DNA of 64,000 nucleotides from Collinsella sp. An7 (GCF_002159335.1 NZ_NFHP01000001.1:186001-250000), one strand, 5' to 3'; positions 32,780 to 41,419 are shown, counted from the first letter of the stretch. The notes: generated by a model not told the origin, from the sequence alone. Made by a program: numbers and translations.

Positions 32780-33088
32780 ATGAAGTCCGCTAAGACCCAC
32801 GTCGTCGCCAGCACCGTCCTGTGCGCGCTCACCCTCGCCGTGACCCTCGCCGCCCGCGGCGCCCTGCCCGAGCAGGTCCCCATGCAGTGGGGCCTCACGG
32901 GCGAGGCGAGCTCGTTCTGGCCGCGGGACGCCGTGGTGTTCGGCGTGCCCGCCGCCTGCGTCGCGATCGGCCTCCTCGCCTCGGCGAGGCTCGCGGGCAG
33001 GGGCGAGGGGCGCGCCGCCATGTACTACATAGCCCCCGCCGTCGCGCTCCTCGCGACCGCCGCCATCGTGTTCCTGGGGACGAGGTGA
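32780..33088 (+). CDS. Small DUF1648 membrane protein
   Basis: 102 aa, three helices. ALPEQVPMQWGLTGEASSFW (about 28-47) is the DUF1648 signature. It sits between the ATPase and permease genes; the permease ATG overlaps its stop. Possibly an immunity or accessory subunit, as DUF1648 also occurs in the neighbouring leftward operon. Confidence 0.8.
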   Translation: MKSAKTHVVASTVLCALTLAVTLAARGALPEQVPMQWGLTGEASSFWPRDAVVFGVPAACVAIGLLASARLAGRGEGRAAMYYIAPAVALLATAAIVFLGTR

Positions 33089-34761
33089 TGGCGATGCCCG
33101 CCCTTCGTCCTGGTCATGCGCTCCGCCCGCTGCTCTCGCTGCAGGCGCGCTCGCTCCTCTACGGCCTCGGCTTCCGGGGCGGGAGGGGCCGCGCGCGGCT
33201 GCTCGGCGCCGCGGCGCTCGTCGTCCTGCTCGCCGGCATGGCGGCGGCCTACATGTGGGTGCTCGGGGGTAGCATGGTCGCCGTCGGCGCGGCCGAGGCG
33301 ATCCCGGCGCTCGCCGCGCTTGCGGGCTCGCTGGCCGCGGTCGCGCTCGTGTTCGTGAAGGCCCCGGGCACGGTCTTCGGATGCCGGGACTACGACCTCG
33401 TGGCGGCGCTGCCGGTCCCCGTGCGCACGGTGGTGCTCGCGCGGACGGCACCCCTATACGGGTTCGGCGCCGCGCTCTCCGCGCTGCTGTCGGCGCCGCT
33501 CTACGTCGCGTACTTCTCGGCGGTGTCTCCGACCCCGGGAGCGGTCGCGACGGCGGTCGTCGTGTCCGTGCTGGCGCCGCTCGCGCCGGCGGCGGTGGCC
33601 ACGCTCGTGTCGCTTGCGCTCACGTCGGTCGCGGTGCGGTTCCGGCATGCGGGGGCGGTGCAGTTCGTGCTCTCGGTGCTCGTGGTGACGGGCGTCGTCG
33701 TCGGGTCGTTCGCGCTCGGCGGCGCCTCTTCGGGGGCGGATGACGCCGCCGCCCTCGCCGCGATGGGCGACGTCGCGGGCGTGCTCTCCACAGCAGTGGC
33801 CTCTGCCTACCCGCCGGCAGCGTGGGCTGCCTCGGCGGTGGGCGAGGGCTCGGTTGCGGGCTTTGCCGCCTTCGTGGTGCTCTCGCTTGCGCTTCCGGCG
33901 CTTGTCACTGGGGCCCTCGCGGCGTGCTATCCGCACGCGAACGCCGTGGCGACCTCCGGGCCGCACCGCCGTGCGCATGCGGCTGAGGCATCTCGTTCGG
34001 CTGCGAGCCCGCTGCGCGCCCTCACGGTCAAGGAGCTCCGCCGCATCGGCTCCATGCCCTTCTACGCGCTGAACTGCTGCGCGGGGCTCATCTTCATGGT
34101 CGTGGCCGCGGGCGCGGTCGCGCTCTTCGGCGCGGATGCGCTCCTCGCCTCGGGAATCATCAACGGCGTGCAGCTCGACGCGCGGGCTGTCGCGGCCCTG
34201 CGCGGCCAGATCGACGCCGCGCTGCCGTGGGTCTTCGGGTTCTGCGGCGCGATGTCGCTCACCGCCGCCCCCTCGGTCTCGCTCGAGGCGCGCGCGAGCT
34301 GGCTCATGCTCACGGCACCGGTGGGCGCAGGGACGGTGCTCGGCTCCAAGCTCCTCGCCAACCTCGTGCTCGGCGGGGTGGCGATTGCGGCCTCCGCCGT
34401 CGCGCTGCTGGCGGGCGGCGCCGCCCCGCTCCTGGTGCTCCAGTGCGTCGTGACGGCTGCCGGCATGCTCACGGGCTTCGCGGCGCTCGCGCTCGCCATC
34501 GACGCCTCGCGCCCCAACCTCTCCTGGACCACGCCCGCCGAGGTCGTCAAGCGCGGCCTGCCCATGATGGTCGGGGCGCTCTGCGGGGCCCTCGCCTCGC
34601 TCGGCCTCGGGCTCCTCTCGGCGACCGCCGCCGGCTCCCTCGGGCCCGCCGCGTCGGCCGCGATCAACCTCGCCGCCCCCGCCGCCTGCGCGCTCGCCGG
34701 CCTGGCCGCACTCCGTGCGGTCGCCCGCCGCGGTCTCCCGGGCCCGGGCTGGGGCGAGTGA
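33088..34761 (+). CDS. ABC-type permease (large, 12+ helices)
   Basis: 557 aa, highly hydrophobic, with two similar halves (helices at about 35-190 and 320-550). PGTVFGCRDYDLVAALPVPVRTVVLAR is the cytosolic coupling region seen in ABC permeases that resemble ABC-2/YtrF types with a doubled layout. ATG overlaps the DUF1648 stop. It pairs with the ATPase at 32003. Substrate unknown. Confidence 0.8.
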   Translation: MAMPALRPGHALRPLLSLQARSLLYGLGFRGGRGRARLLGAAALVVLLAGMAAAYMWVLGGSMVAVGAAEAIPALAALAGSLAAVALVFVKAPGTVFGCRDYDLVAALPVPVRTVVLARTAPLYGFGAALSALLSAPLYVAYFSAVSPTPGAVATAVVVSVLAPLAPAAVATLVSLALTSVAVRFRHAGAVQFVLSVLVVTGVVVGSFALGGASSGADDAAALAAMGDVAGVLSTAVASAYPPAAWAASAVGEGSVAGFAAFVVLSLALPALVTGALAACYPHANAVATSGPHRRAHAAEASRSAASPLRALTVKELRRIGSMPFYALNCCAGLIFMVVAAGAVALFGADALLASGIINGVQLDARAVAALRGQIDAALPWVFGFCGAMSLTAAPSVSLEARASWLMLTAPVGAGTVLGSKLLANLVLGGVAIAASAVALLAGGAAPLLVLQCVVTAAGMLTGFAALALAIDASRPNLSWTTPAEVVKRGLPMMVGALCGALASLGLGLLSATAAGSLGPAASAAINLAAPAACALAGLAALRAVARRGLPGPGWGE

Positions 34762-34769
34762 CGCCGGTT

Positions 34770-34812
34770 GGAGGGGCCGCCACGAGAAGTCCCCACGGCG
34801 GCCCCTCCCCGT
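34770..34812. terminator. Hairpin terminator after the ABC operon
   Basis: ggaggggccgcc (34770-34781) / ggcggcccctcc (34797-34808), a perfect 12-bp stem, loop with gtccccac. Stem and loop resemble the 62-bp repeat family. It separates convergent genes. Confidence 0.7.
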
Positions 34813-34831
34813 CGCCTCCCGCCGCCGGCTC

Positions 34832-35218
34832 CTACCTCACGAAGAGGCCCCCGCTGAGAACCCCGTAGGCAACCACCAGGGCGAAGAGCGCCAGGACTAC
34901 GCACCCGACGACGAGGAACGCCCGCCAGGCCCTGAGCGCCGCCTCCTTGCCCCGCTCGACGTCCGAGTAGATCGAGGAGATCTGCTTCTCGGACTCGTTG
35001 AGCGCGCGCACGTCGCCCACGTCGACGCCCCTCACGAGCTCGTCGAGGCTCATCTCGTAGTAGTCGGACAGCAGGACGAGCCTCTGGAAGTCGGGATATG
35101 ACTGCCCGAGCTCCCACTTTGACACCGTTTGCCTCGAGACGCCGAGCTCGTATCCCAGCTGCTCCTGCGAGAGCCCCCTCTTCCTCCTGAGGTCGGCGAG
35201 CCTGTCGTTGAAGTTCAT
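34832..35218 (-). CDS. XRE-family regulator with C-terminal membrane helix
   Basis: 128 aa from the ATG at 35218 behind aaagga. N-terminal HTH (LADLRRKRGLSQEQLGYELGVSRQTVSKWELGQSYPD) followed by a helical linker and one membrane helix at about 98-120 (FLVVGCVVLALFALVVAYGV). Membrane-anchored XRE regulators of this plan often respond to cell-envelope stress. Confidence 0.85.
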   Translation of the reverse strand: MNFNDRLADLRRKRGLSQEQLGYELGVSRQTVSKWELGQSYPDFQRLVLLSDYYEMSLDELVRGVDVGDVRALNESEKQISSIYSDVERGKEAALRAWRAFLVVGCVVLALFALVVAYGVLSGGLFVR

Positions 35219-35354
35219 GGTCGTTCCTTTCGGTCGGTCCTGCGGTCCGCACCGCCTGGGTGCGAGACCATGGAACCGTGCGGCGGGCCCTGGCGCCACC
35301 AACGACGGTTGGCGATCCGTCAACCAAAGGCGGCATTGGGCGAGGTTGCGGCGG

Positions 35355-35741
35355 CTAGGGCGCGGACACAGGGCGCCCGGTCTCGATGAACGCGATCAGC
35401 TCCTCGAGGTCGTCGAAGTCGTCGTAGTCGCCCGTGATGCCCTCGCGGTGGTAGACGACCCCCGCAGCCTCGTTCCGCTCGAGGCAGTCCAGGAGGCGCC
35501 CCTCGCCGAACCTGCGCGCGAACTCGCCGAAGGCGCGCGCCTTGAGCTGGGCGCCCGCCATGGCGTCGCAGGCGCTCGGGCACTCGTAGCAGTGGGCGAG
35601 CCCCCGCCCCGTCGAGCACGACCTCACCTCGCAGGTGGCGGCGTCCGGGCAGGACTCGGACTCGCAGCCGTCGCACCCGTCGTTCTCCGAGCACAGGCAG
35701 CAGGCGAGCCCGCACCGCGCGATCCCCAGCTCTCTCCTCAT
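35355..35741 (-). CDS. DUF3795 cysteine-rich protein
   Basis: 128 aa. Eleven or more Cys in the first 60 residues (CGLACCLC, CDGC, C-x5-C, YECPSACDAM), the DUF3795 pattern, probably binding zinc or an Fe-S cluster. The C-terminal part is helical and acidic. It is transcribed divergently from the GyrI-like gene; the pair shares an SOS-box-like site. DUF3795 and GyrI-like genes are often found near each other in gut bacteria. Confidence 0.8.
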   Translation of the reverse strand: MRRELGIARCGLACCLCSENDGCDGCESESCPDAATCEVRSCSTGRGLAHCYECPSACDAMAGAQLKARAFGEFARRFGEGRLLDCLERNEAAGVVYHREGITGDYDDFDDLEELIAFIETGRPVSAP

Positions 35742-35759
35742 GAGAACCCCCCTTGTTAA

Positions 35760-35773
35760 CGAACGTATGTTCC
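35760..35773. promoter_or_regulatory. LexA (SOS) box-like operator
   Basis: cgaacgtatgttcc matches the Gram-positive LexA consensus CGAAC-RNRY-GTTC in all fixed positions (R=g, N=t, R=a, Y=t). It lies 40 bases before the GyrI-like start and 19 bases before the divergent DUF3795 start, so it could repress both. Confidence 0.6.
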
Positions 35774-35812
35774 TGTATCATGATGCTACCACGAGCGAGG
35801 ACGGAGGCCACG

Positions 35813-36523
35813 ATGGCATACGACTTCAAGAGGGAGTTCCGCGACCTGTACCAGCCCAAGACGGCCCCGGCGCTCGTCGACGTTCCGGCGATGACCTTCG
35901 CCGCCGTCGCCGGCGCGGGGGACCCCAACGAGGAGGGGGGCGCCTACAGGCGTGCCCTCGAGCTCCTGTACGCCTTCTCCTACACGGTCAAGATGTCGAA
36001 GATGGGCGACTGGCAGCCCGAGGGCTACTTCGACTACGTGGTGCCGCCGCTCGAGGGCCTGTGGTGGGGCGGAGGGGGCGCGTTCGACGGGACGGGCGTC
36101 GCCGACAAGGCGGCCCTCTCGTGGGTGTCGCTCATCCGCCAGCCCGACTTCGTGACGCCCGGGACCCTCCCCGCGATTCGCGAGATGGCTGCCGAGAAGA
36201 AGCCCGACCTGGCGGGCGCCCTCGAGTCGGGCGAGCTCCGCCTCGTGCGGTTCTCGGAGGGGCGCTGCGCGCAGTCCATGCACAGGGGCCCCTACGACGA
36301 GGAGGGTGCCACGATCTCGAAGCTCGCCGCCTTCGTCGGTGCGCAGGGCCTTCGCCTCGACATCGGCGAGGCGGGAGGCTCGCGCCCGAGCGACGTCCTC
36401 GGCGCGCTCGACTGCGACGGCGGCGTCCCCTCCGTCCGCCTCCACCACGAGATCTACCTGGGCGACCCCAGGCGCACGAAGCCCGAGAACCTCAGGACCG
36501 TCATCCGGCACCCGGTCGCTTAG
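35813..36523 (+). CDS. GyrI-like small-molecule-binding protein
   Basis: 236 aa from the ATG at 35813 with ggagg upstream. PAMTFAAVAGAGDPNEEGGAY, FSYTVKMSKMG, QPEGYFDYVVPPLEGLWW and RCAQSMHRGPYDEEGATI are typical of the GyrI-like/SbmC fold of this longer type, which binds drugs or regulates gyrase. It has no DNA-binding domain. The SOS-box-like site upstream recalls E. coli sbmC (gyrI), which is DNA-damage inducible. Confidence 0.85.
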   Translation: MAYDFKREFRDLYQPKTAPALVDVPAMTFAAVAGAGDPNEEGGAYRRALELLYAFSYTVKMSKMGDWQPEGYFDYVVPPLEGLWWGGGGAFDGTGVADKAALSWVSLIRQPDFVTPGTLPAIREMAAEKKPDLAGALESGELRLVRFSEGRCAQSMHRGPYDEEGATISKLAAFVGAQGLRLDIGEAGGSRPSDVLGALDCDGGVPSVRLHHEIYLGDPRRTKPENLRTVIRHPVA

Positions 36524-36531
36524 GGACGACC

Positions 36532-36711
36532 ATGGACCTCTCGCGCATAGACGCCCGCCTGCTCTCGCGCCCCGGCGCCACGAAGGCCCTCCACGAGAAG
36601 TGGGGCTGGATGGTCTACTGGGTCGGCGGCAGGCAGTTCGCCTGCGAGTTCATCGTCTCGCCCGACGCCTCGACCATGCCCGCGGCGTCGCGCGCCACGA
36701 GCGTGCGGTAG
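36532..36711 (+). pseudogene. MmcQ/YjbR-family gene, 5' fragment
   Basis: Starts 8 bp after the GyrI-like stop. DLSRIDARLLSRPGATKALH, then EKWGWMVYWVGGRQFACEF, is the N-terminal third of an MmcQ/YjbR protein (usually about 110-120 aa). After about residue 45 similarity stops, because the sequence runs into a response-regulator fragment on the other strand. The remaining frame reaches a chance stop at 36711. Confidence 0.6.
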
Positions 36712-36815
36712 CCCTCGAGCCTGAAGTGCGACTCGAGTATGTCGGCGATGTCAGCCTCGTCGTCCACAATGAGGGCGAGGGGCGCGCCCCTGTTCCCGTC
36801 GAGCGTCACGTCCAT
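36615..36815 (-). pseudogene. Response-regulator gene, 5' fragment
   Basis: Minus-strand ATG at 36815. LALIVDDEADIADILESHFR, then LEGYRTLVARDAAGMVEA, is the first 45 residues of an OmpR-type receiver (DD pair present, phosphoacceptor Asp missing). It then breaks at about 36670-36680 into the MmcQ-like fragment. The phosphorylation site and DNA-binding domain are absent, so it cannot work. Confidence 0.65.
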
Positions 36816-36944
36816 GGCTCCCTTCTATCCAGCCCGGAACCCGTCAATGTTGCCCAGACAAGGTCAAGAAGCCCTCAACTCAAAACGGGGGCGGACCCCG
36901 CGGGACCCGCCCCCTCAGGAGCCCCCCTGAGAAGGAGCTCGGCG

Positions 36945-37037
36945 TCAATCCCTATCCTGCCAGCGCCGGATGAGGTAGTTGCGCACCAGCACTGCCACGA
37001 TAATCAGTCCGATTACGAAGAGCACCGTGAGGTCCAT
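36945..37037 (-). CDS. 30-aa membrane peptide
   Basis: MDLTVLFVIGLIIVAVLVRN, then YLIRRWQDRD and stop. A clean single helix with a basic C-terminal end. It starts 10 bases after the stop of the ABC permease gene in the same direction, with aggggg upstream. Probably the last gene of the GntR-ABC operon. Too short for similarity to decide, but the organisation is convincing. Confidence 0.5.
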   Translation of the reverse strand: MDLTVLFVIGLIIVAVLVRNYLIRRWQDRD

Positions 37038-37046
37038 CCCGTCCCC

Positions 37047-37772
37047 CTAAAGCTCGCGCGTCTCGTAGAGCTTGAGGGAGATCGCGGCGGACGCGGCGAG
37101 GATTGCGACGGCGGCCGCCACCATGCCCGCGCAGCCCACGGCCAGGCCCTCGGGGGTCTCGATGTAGGCGAGGAACGCCGAGATCTGCTCGAGGCCCGGA
37201 AGCGCCCCGTCGAGAAGCCCGCTGTTGCCGAGGAAGACCACGGGCAGCACGAAGATCATGACGATGATCGTGGGCAGGAGCTGGGTGGCCTTGGTCTGGC
37301 CGAGGCGGAAGTAGATCGGCGTCACGACGGAGGCCACAACGACGCCGATGAGCAGGCAGAACGTCGTGGCGAAGGCCATTGCTGAGAGCGTGTCGGCGTC
37401 AAGGGCGAGGGCCTGGGAGAGCTCGCCGGGGAGCTCCACCGCGGAGGCCACGGCGCTGATCGCGAACGCGGCGAGCAGGCCGACCGCCATGCCGCCCAGG
37501 CCCAGCGTCACGATGGCGCCGTAGCGGCCGAGCACCACGTCGCGGCGGGAGAGCGGCAGCGTCAGGCGGAAGCGGCCCCAGTCGTTCTGCTCGTCGTAGG
37601 CGGCCGCGCCCATCGCGCCCATCATGAAGAACATGCAGGTGATGATCGAGGGGGCGGCGAGGACAGTCTGCATCCCGCAGCCCACGAGCACCGCCACGAG
37701 GAACCCGAGGGCCAGGAGCTGCCTGCCGTAGTCGCGGAAGATGGTGAGCTCGATGAGGTATGCGCGCTTCAT
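37047..37772 (-). CDS. ABC-2 type permease
   Basis: 241 aa, six helices. It begins KRAYLIELTIFRDYGRQLLA; the cytosolic loop YDEQNDWGRFRLTLPLSRRDVVLGRY is the signature of the ABC2_membrane_5 family. ATG overlaps the stop of the ATPase gene. Such GntR-ATPase-permease operons in Gram-positives respond to cell-wall antibiotics or peptides. Confidence 0.88.
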   Translation of the reverse strand: MKRAYLIELTIFRDYGRQLLALGFLVAVLVGCGMQTVLAAPSIITCMFFMMGAMGAAAYDEQNDWGRFRLTLPLSRRDVVLGRYGAIVTLGLGGMAVGLLAAFAISAVASAVELPGELSQALALDADTLSAMAFATTFCLLIGVVVASVVTPIYFRLGQTKATQLLPTIIVMIFVLPVVFLGNSGLLDGALPGLEQISAFLAYIETPEGLAVGCAGMVAAAVAILAASAAISLKLYETREL

Positions 37773-38674
37773 TATCGGACACCGCCCTTCAGGGTGAGAG
37801 ACATGTAGTCGTCTATGGTCATGTGGTCGCACGGGATGTCGGGGAACATCTCGGCGAAGGCGAAGCGGTCGGGAACGAGCACGTCGATGCCGTAGTCGTG
37901 GCGGAGGTAGCGGAGCTCGGAGTCGGGAATCATGCCGGAGGAGGCAATCCTCTCGAGGTCGGCCACGCGGCACCGGGCGACGCCAGCCGAGTCGGTTATG
38001 GCGTCCTTCTCGAGGTCGAAGACGATGCGGCCGGCGTCGATGCAGACGATGCGGTCCGCGATGCGCTCGAGGTCGCTCGTGATATGGCTGCTCATGAGGA
38101 TGGCATGCCCCGGCTGGGCCACGAAGTCGCGCAGGCGCTCGAGCGCCTCGTCGCGCGCCATCGGGTCGAGCCCCGCGGTGGCCTCGTCGAGGATGAGGAC
38201 CTGCGGGTCGTGCGCGAGCGCGCAGGCGAGGCTGAGCTTCATGCCCATGCCGCGCGAGAGGTCCTTCACGGCCTTCTTGGGGTCGAGCCCGAGGTCGTGG
38301 GTGAGCTGTGAGAAGCGGTGCGCGTCCCAGGAGGCGAAGGCGCTCGCATAGATGCGCCCGACGTCTGCCACCCTGAGGTGCCCGGGCAGCGAGACGGTGT
38401 CGAAGACGACGCCGACGCGCTCCTTCGTCGCCGCGCCCGATGCGCGGGTGAGCTCGTCGCTCGGGGTGCCGAGGACGCTCCCCTCGCCGCCGTCGACCCG
38501 GATGAGGCCGAGGAGAGCCTTGATGGTGGTGGACTTGCCGGCGCCGTTCTGGCCGACGAACCCCACTACCTCGCCCTCGTTCACGGCGAGGTTCACCCCC
38601 TCGAGGGAGAAGCCGTCGTAGTGCTTGGTGAGCCCGCGGGCCTCGATGAGAGCCGCGCTCGAGCCTTTGGTCAT
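37772..38674 (-). CDS. ABC transporter ATP-binding protein
   Basis: 300 aa from the ATG at 38674 (gaaggga 10 bases upstream); a GTG at 38683 is possible. GQNGAGKST (about 40-48), signature LSRGMGMKL, LILDEATAGLDPMAR. The C-terminal 60 residues (RVADLERIASSGMIPDSELRY) form the extra domain of BcrA/YtrB-type ATPases. It pairs with the ABC-2 permease downstream. Confidence 0.9.
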   Translation of the reverse strand: MTKGSSAALIEARGLTKHYDGFSLEGVNLAVNEGEVVGFVGQNGAGKSTTIKALLGLIRVDGGEGSVLGTPSDELTRASGAATKERVGVVFDTVSLPGHLRVADVGRIYASAFASWDAHRFSQLTHDLGLDPKKAVKDLSRGMGMKLSLACALAHDPQVLILDEATAGLDPMARDEALERLRDFVAQPGHAILMSSHITSDLERIADRIVCIDAGRIVFDLEKDAITDSAGVARCRVADLERIASSGMIPDSELRYLRHDYGIDVLVPDRFAFAEMFPDIPCDHMTIDDYMSLTLKGGVR

Positions 38675-38711
38675 GATATTCACGTCCCTTCTTGCGCGCC
38701 CGTCGCGGGCG

Positions 38712-39080
38712 CTACTCCAGTACCAGGGCGAGCATCTCGGTGAGCTCGTCGTCGGTGAGGCCGACCGAGCGGCCCTTCTCGACCGCCCTCGCCATGAGGC
38801 CCTCGACCTCCCTCATCTGCTCCTCGCGGATGAGCTCGGCGTTCCCGCCGGCGACGAAGCTCCCCTTGCCCTGCACCGTCTCGATGAGCCCCGTTGCCTC
38901 CAGGTCCGCGTAGGCGCGCTTGGTGGTTATGGCGCTCACGCGCAGGCTGTTGGCCAGCGCCCTGATCGAGGGGAGCTGCTCGCCCTCGGCCAGCTCGCCC
39001 TTGACGATCGCGGCCTTGATCTGTTCCGTGATCTGCTCGTAGATGGGCTTGCCGCTCGAGTTCGAGATGATGATGTCCAA
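38712..39080 (-). CDS. GntR/YtrA-family repressor
   Basis: 122 aa from the TTG at 39080, which has aaggat 8 bases upstream. Winged HTH at about 10-70: PIYEQITEQIKAAIVKGEL, LPSIRALANSLRVSAITTKRAYADLEATGLI; short helical tail. First gene of the leftward ABC operon. Palindromes at 39191-39230 in the promoter region are the likely operators. Confidence 0.88.
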   Translation of the reverse strand: MDIIISNSSGKPIYEQITEQIKAAIVKGELAEGEQLPSIRALANSLRVSAITTKRAYADLEATGLIETVQGKGSFVAGGNAELIREEQMREVEGLMARAVEKGRSVGLTDDELTEMLALVLE

Positions 39081-39190
39081 GTTCCGATCCTTCCTGCTCG
39101 CCCCTCGGGCGTCCCCTCGGGGGGTTGCCGCCGCGGGGCGTCCCCCTCGGCGGCGCGGGGCGGCGGCGGACGTCTTCGCGCCTCCCCGTC

Positions 39191-39230
39191 GGGTATATAC
39201 CGTATATACCCGATAGCTACAGTATATACT
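39191..39230. promoter_or_regulatory. YtrA-type operators
   Basis: gggtatata-N3-tatataccc (39191-39211) is a perfect inverted repeat; agtatatact (39221-39230) is a second palindrome with the same GTATA/TATAC core, 10 bp on. They stand out in GC-rich DNA about 115-150 bases before the gntR start and match known YtrA-type operator form. Confidence 0.7.
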
Positions 39231-39300
39231 CACCTATACACAGTGCAAGGGAAATTTCCGACTTTTTCGAATCGCGGCCCCGGGACGGCCCTCAGCTGGG

Positions 39301-39319
39301 AAGCTAACCGTAAGCTAAC
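39301..39319 (+). promoter_or_regulatory. Direct repeat, response-regulator site
   Basis: aagctaac twice, at 39301-39308 and 39312-39319, period 11, about 50 bases before the response-regulator start. Direct repeats one helical turn apart are the usual binding form of OmpR-type dimers, suggesting autoregulation. Confidence 0.5.
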
Positions 39320-39369
39320 GCCCGCGCGGTATGGTTCCCGCGGGGTCGGACGAGAGAGGGGTGGCGGCC

Positions 39370-40068
39370 ATGGCGGAGAGGGTGCTCGTGGTCGAGGACG
39401 AGCCAGACGTTCTGGACGCGCTCGTGCAGCTGCTCGCGCACGCGGGCTACGAGGCGCGCGGGGAGGCGGACGGGCTCGCGGGCCTCCGCGCGTTCCAGGC
39501 GGCGCTCGGGGCTGAGCCCTTCGACCTCGTCATGCTGGACGTCATGATGCCCAAGATCGACGGCTTCACGCTCTGCGAGGCGATCAGGTCCTCCTCCGAC
39601 GTCCCCGTCATGGTCCTCACCGCCCTCGACGGGGAGGACGACCAGCTCCGCGCCTTCTCCCTGCTCGCCGACGACTTCGTCCCCAAGCCCTTCTCGCTGC
39701 CCGTGGTCCTCGAGCGGGTGCGCGCGCTGCTGAGGAGGTCCGCCCCCGGGCGCGGCGGGGAGGCGGGGGTCGTCGCCTGGCGCGACGTCGTCCTCGACCC
39801 CGCCTCGCGCGAGGCCGTGCGGGCCGGCGCGCCCGTGGGGCTCACCAGGACCGAGTTCGACGTCCTCCTCGCCCTCATGGCCCGGCCGGGCCGGGTGCTC
39901 TCCCGCGCCGAGCTCGCCTCCGCCGGCGGGCAGGCCGACCCCGCCGACCCCACCGCCGGCGAGTCGGCGGTGAAGCTCCACGTCATGAACATCCGCCGCA
40001 AGCTCGGCGCCGACGTCGTCGAGACCGTGAGGGGGGTGGGCTACCGTGTGCCGCGCGATCGCTCGTAG
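39370..40068 (+). CDS. OmpR/PhoB-family response regulator
   Basis: 232 aa from the ATG at 39370, with gagagaggg upstream; the GTG at 39361 is possible. Receiver domain with EDEPDVLDAL, phosphoacceptor in MLDVMMPKIDG (about 56), T in VLTALDG, K in PKPFSLP. C-terminal winged helix (GLTRTEFDVLLALMARPG, ESAVKLHVMNIRRKL). It overlaps the kinase gene by 23 bp. It probably controls the FtsX-type ABC genes downstream. Confidence 0.92.
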   Translation: MAERVLVVEDEPDVLDALVQLLAHAGYEARGEADGLAGLRAFQAALGAEPFDLVMLDVMMPKIDGFTLCEAIRSSSDVPVMVLTALDGEDDQLRAFSLLADDFVPKPFSLPVVLERVRALLRRSAPGRGGEAGVVAWRDVVLDPASREAVRAGAPVGLTRTEFDVLLALMARPGRVLSRAELASAGGQADPADPTAGESAVKLHVMNIRRKLGADVVETVRGVGYRVPRDRS

Positions 40069-41419
40069 CCTCTCCGCGAAGGTGTTCCTGCTCACGGCGG
40101 CGCTTCTCGCCGTCGGGTGCCTCGCCCTCTACGTCGCCGTGGCCCTCGCGCTGCCGGGCGGCTACCGCGCCCTCTCCGCCGCCCGAGCCGAGGAGGCGGC
40201 CGCCGCGCTCGCCGCCGAGCTCTCCGGGGCCGACGCGGGGGAGGCCTCCGACATCGTCGAGCGCTTCGCCGCGGAGAACGGGGCGGCGGTGACGCTCTCC
40301 GGCGAGCCCGGCGCCGCGTCCGCCGGGGAGGGGGCGCCGGAGGGCTCCGCCTACACCGTCTCCGTCGCCGTCGAGCTCGCCGACGGGTCGAGCGAGCTCG
40401 TCACCATCACCGACTCCTCGGGGTCGCTCGGGATCATCGCCGACGCGCTCCTGCGCCTCTTCCCGGCCGCCGCGGCCCTCATCCTCGCGGTCTCCGCCGC
40501 CGGCGCGTGGGTCTGCGCCCGCCTCGTGGCGCGCCCCGTCGTCGAGATCGCGGACGTCTCCGAGCGCCTGTCGCGCCTCGACATGACGTGGTCCTGCGAC
40601 GAGCGCCGCGCGGACGAGGTGGGCGTGCTCGCGCGCAGCCTCAACGTCATGGCGGCGCGCCTCGAGCGCACCATCGGCGAGCTCAGGGGCGCGAACGAGC
40701 GCCTGCGCTCAGAGGCCGAGGAGGCCGCCGCCCGGGAGCGGGAGCGCCGCGACTTCCTGGCGGCGGCGTCCCACGAGCTCAAGACCCCGCTCGCCGCGGC
40801 GCGGGCGCAGGTGGAGGGCATGATGCTCGGCATCGGCGACTTCGCCGACCACGGCGCCCACCTGCCCCGGGCGCTCGCGGCCCTCGACCGCATGGACGCC
40901 CTCGTGCGCGAGATGCTCGCGGCGGCGCGGGCCGAGTCCGCCCCCGCCGCGGCCCCCGAGGCCCTCGACGCCCGCGAGGTCGCGGCCTCGGCGGTGGCGG
41001 CGTCGCGGGAGCTCGCCTCCTCGCGCGGCGTGGAGCTCGCGCTGCTCCCCGGCGCGCCCTGCCCGGTGGTGGCCGAGCGCGCGCAGCTCGAGCTGGCCGT
41101 CTCCAACGCCGTCTCCAACGCCGCCCGCCACGCCCTGCCCGGGACCCGCGCGACCGTCTCGCTCGAGGGCGGGCGCCTGCGCGTGGAGAACCGCTGCGAG
41201 CCGCTGCCGCCCGAGGCCGCGGCCCGGCTCACCGAGCCCTTCTTCCGCGCGGACGCCTCGCGCTCGCGCGACGGCGGGGGCTCCGGGCTGGGTCTCCACC
41301 TCGCAGCGCGGGCCCTCGACCGCCTGGGGGCGCCGCTCTCGGTCTCCTGCGAGGGAGGGGCCTTCGCCTTCGAGGCCGACCTCTCCGGCCTCGCGGCGCC
41401 CGCGCGAACGGAAGACTAA
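40046..41419 (+). CDS. Sensor histidine kinase
   Basis: 457 aa from GTG. Two membrane helices (about 10-32 and 138-160) flank an extracytosolic sensor of about 100 residues, then HAMP. H-box ASHELKTPLAAARAQVEGM (about 238-256), N-box NAVSNAARHAL, G-box GGGSGLGLHLAARAL. The layout is that of kinases that sense cell-wall-active peptides, paired with ABC genes. It partners the regulator upstream. Confidence 0.9.
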   Translation: MCRAIARSLSAKVFLLTAALLAVGCLALYVAVALALPGGYRALSAARAEEAAAALAAELSGADAGEASDIVERFAAENGAAVTLSGEPGAASAGEGAPEGSAYTVSVAVELADGSSELVTITDSSGSLGIIADALLRLFPAAAALILAVSAAGAWVCARLVARPVVEIADVSERLSRLDMTWSCDERRADEVGVLARSLNVMAARLERTIGELRGANERLRSEAEEAAARERERRDFLAAASHELKTPLAAARAQVEGMMLGIGDFADHGAHLPRALAALDRMDALVREMLAAARAESAPAAAPEALDAREVAASAVAASRELASSRGVELALLPGAPCPVVAERAQLELAVSNAVSNAARHALPGTRATVSLEGGRLRVENRCEPLPPEAAARLTEPFFRADASRSRDGGGSGLGLHLAARALDRLGAPLSVSCEGGAFAFEADLSGLAAPARTED

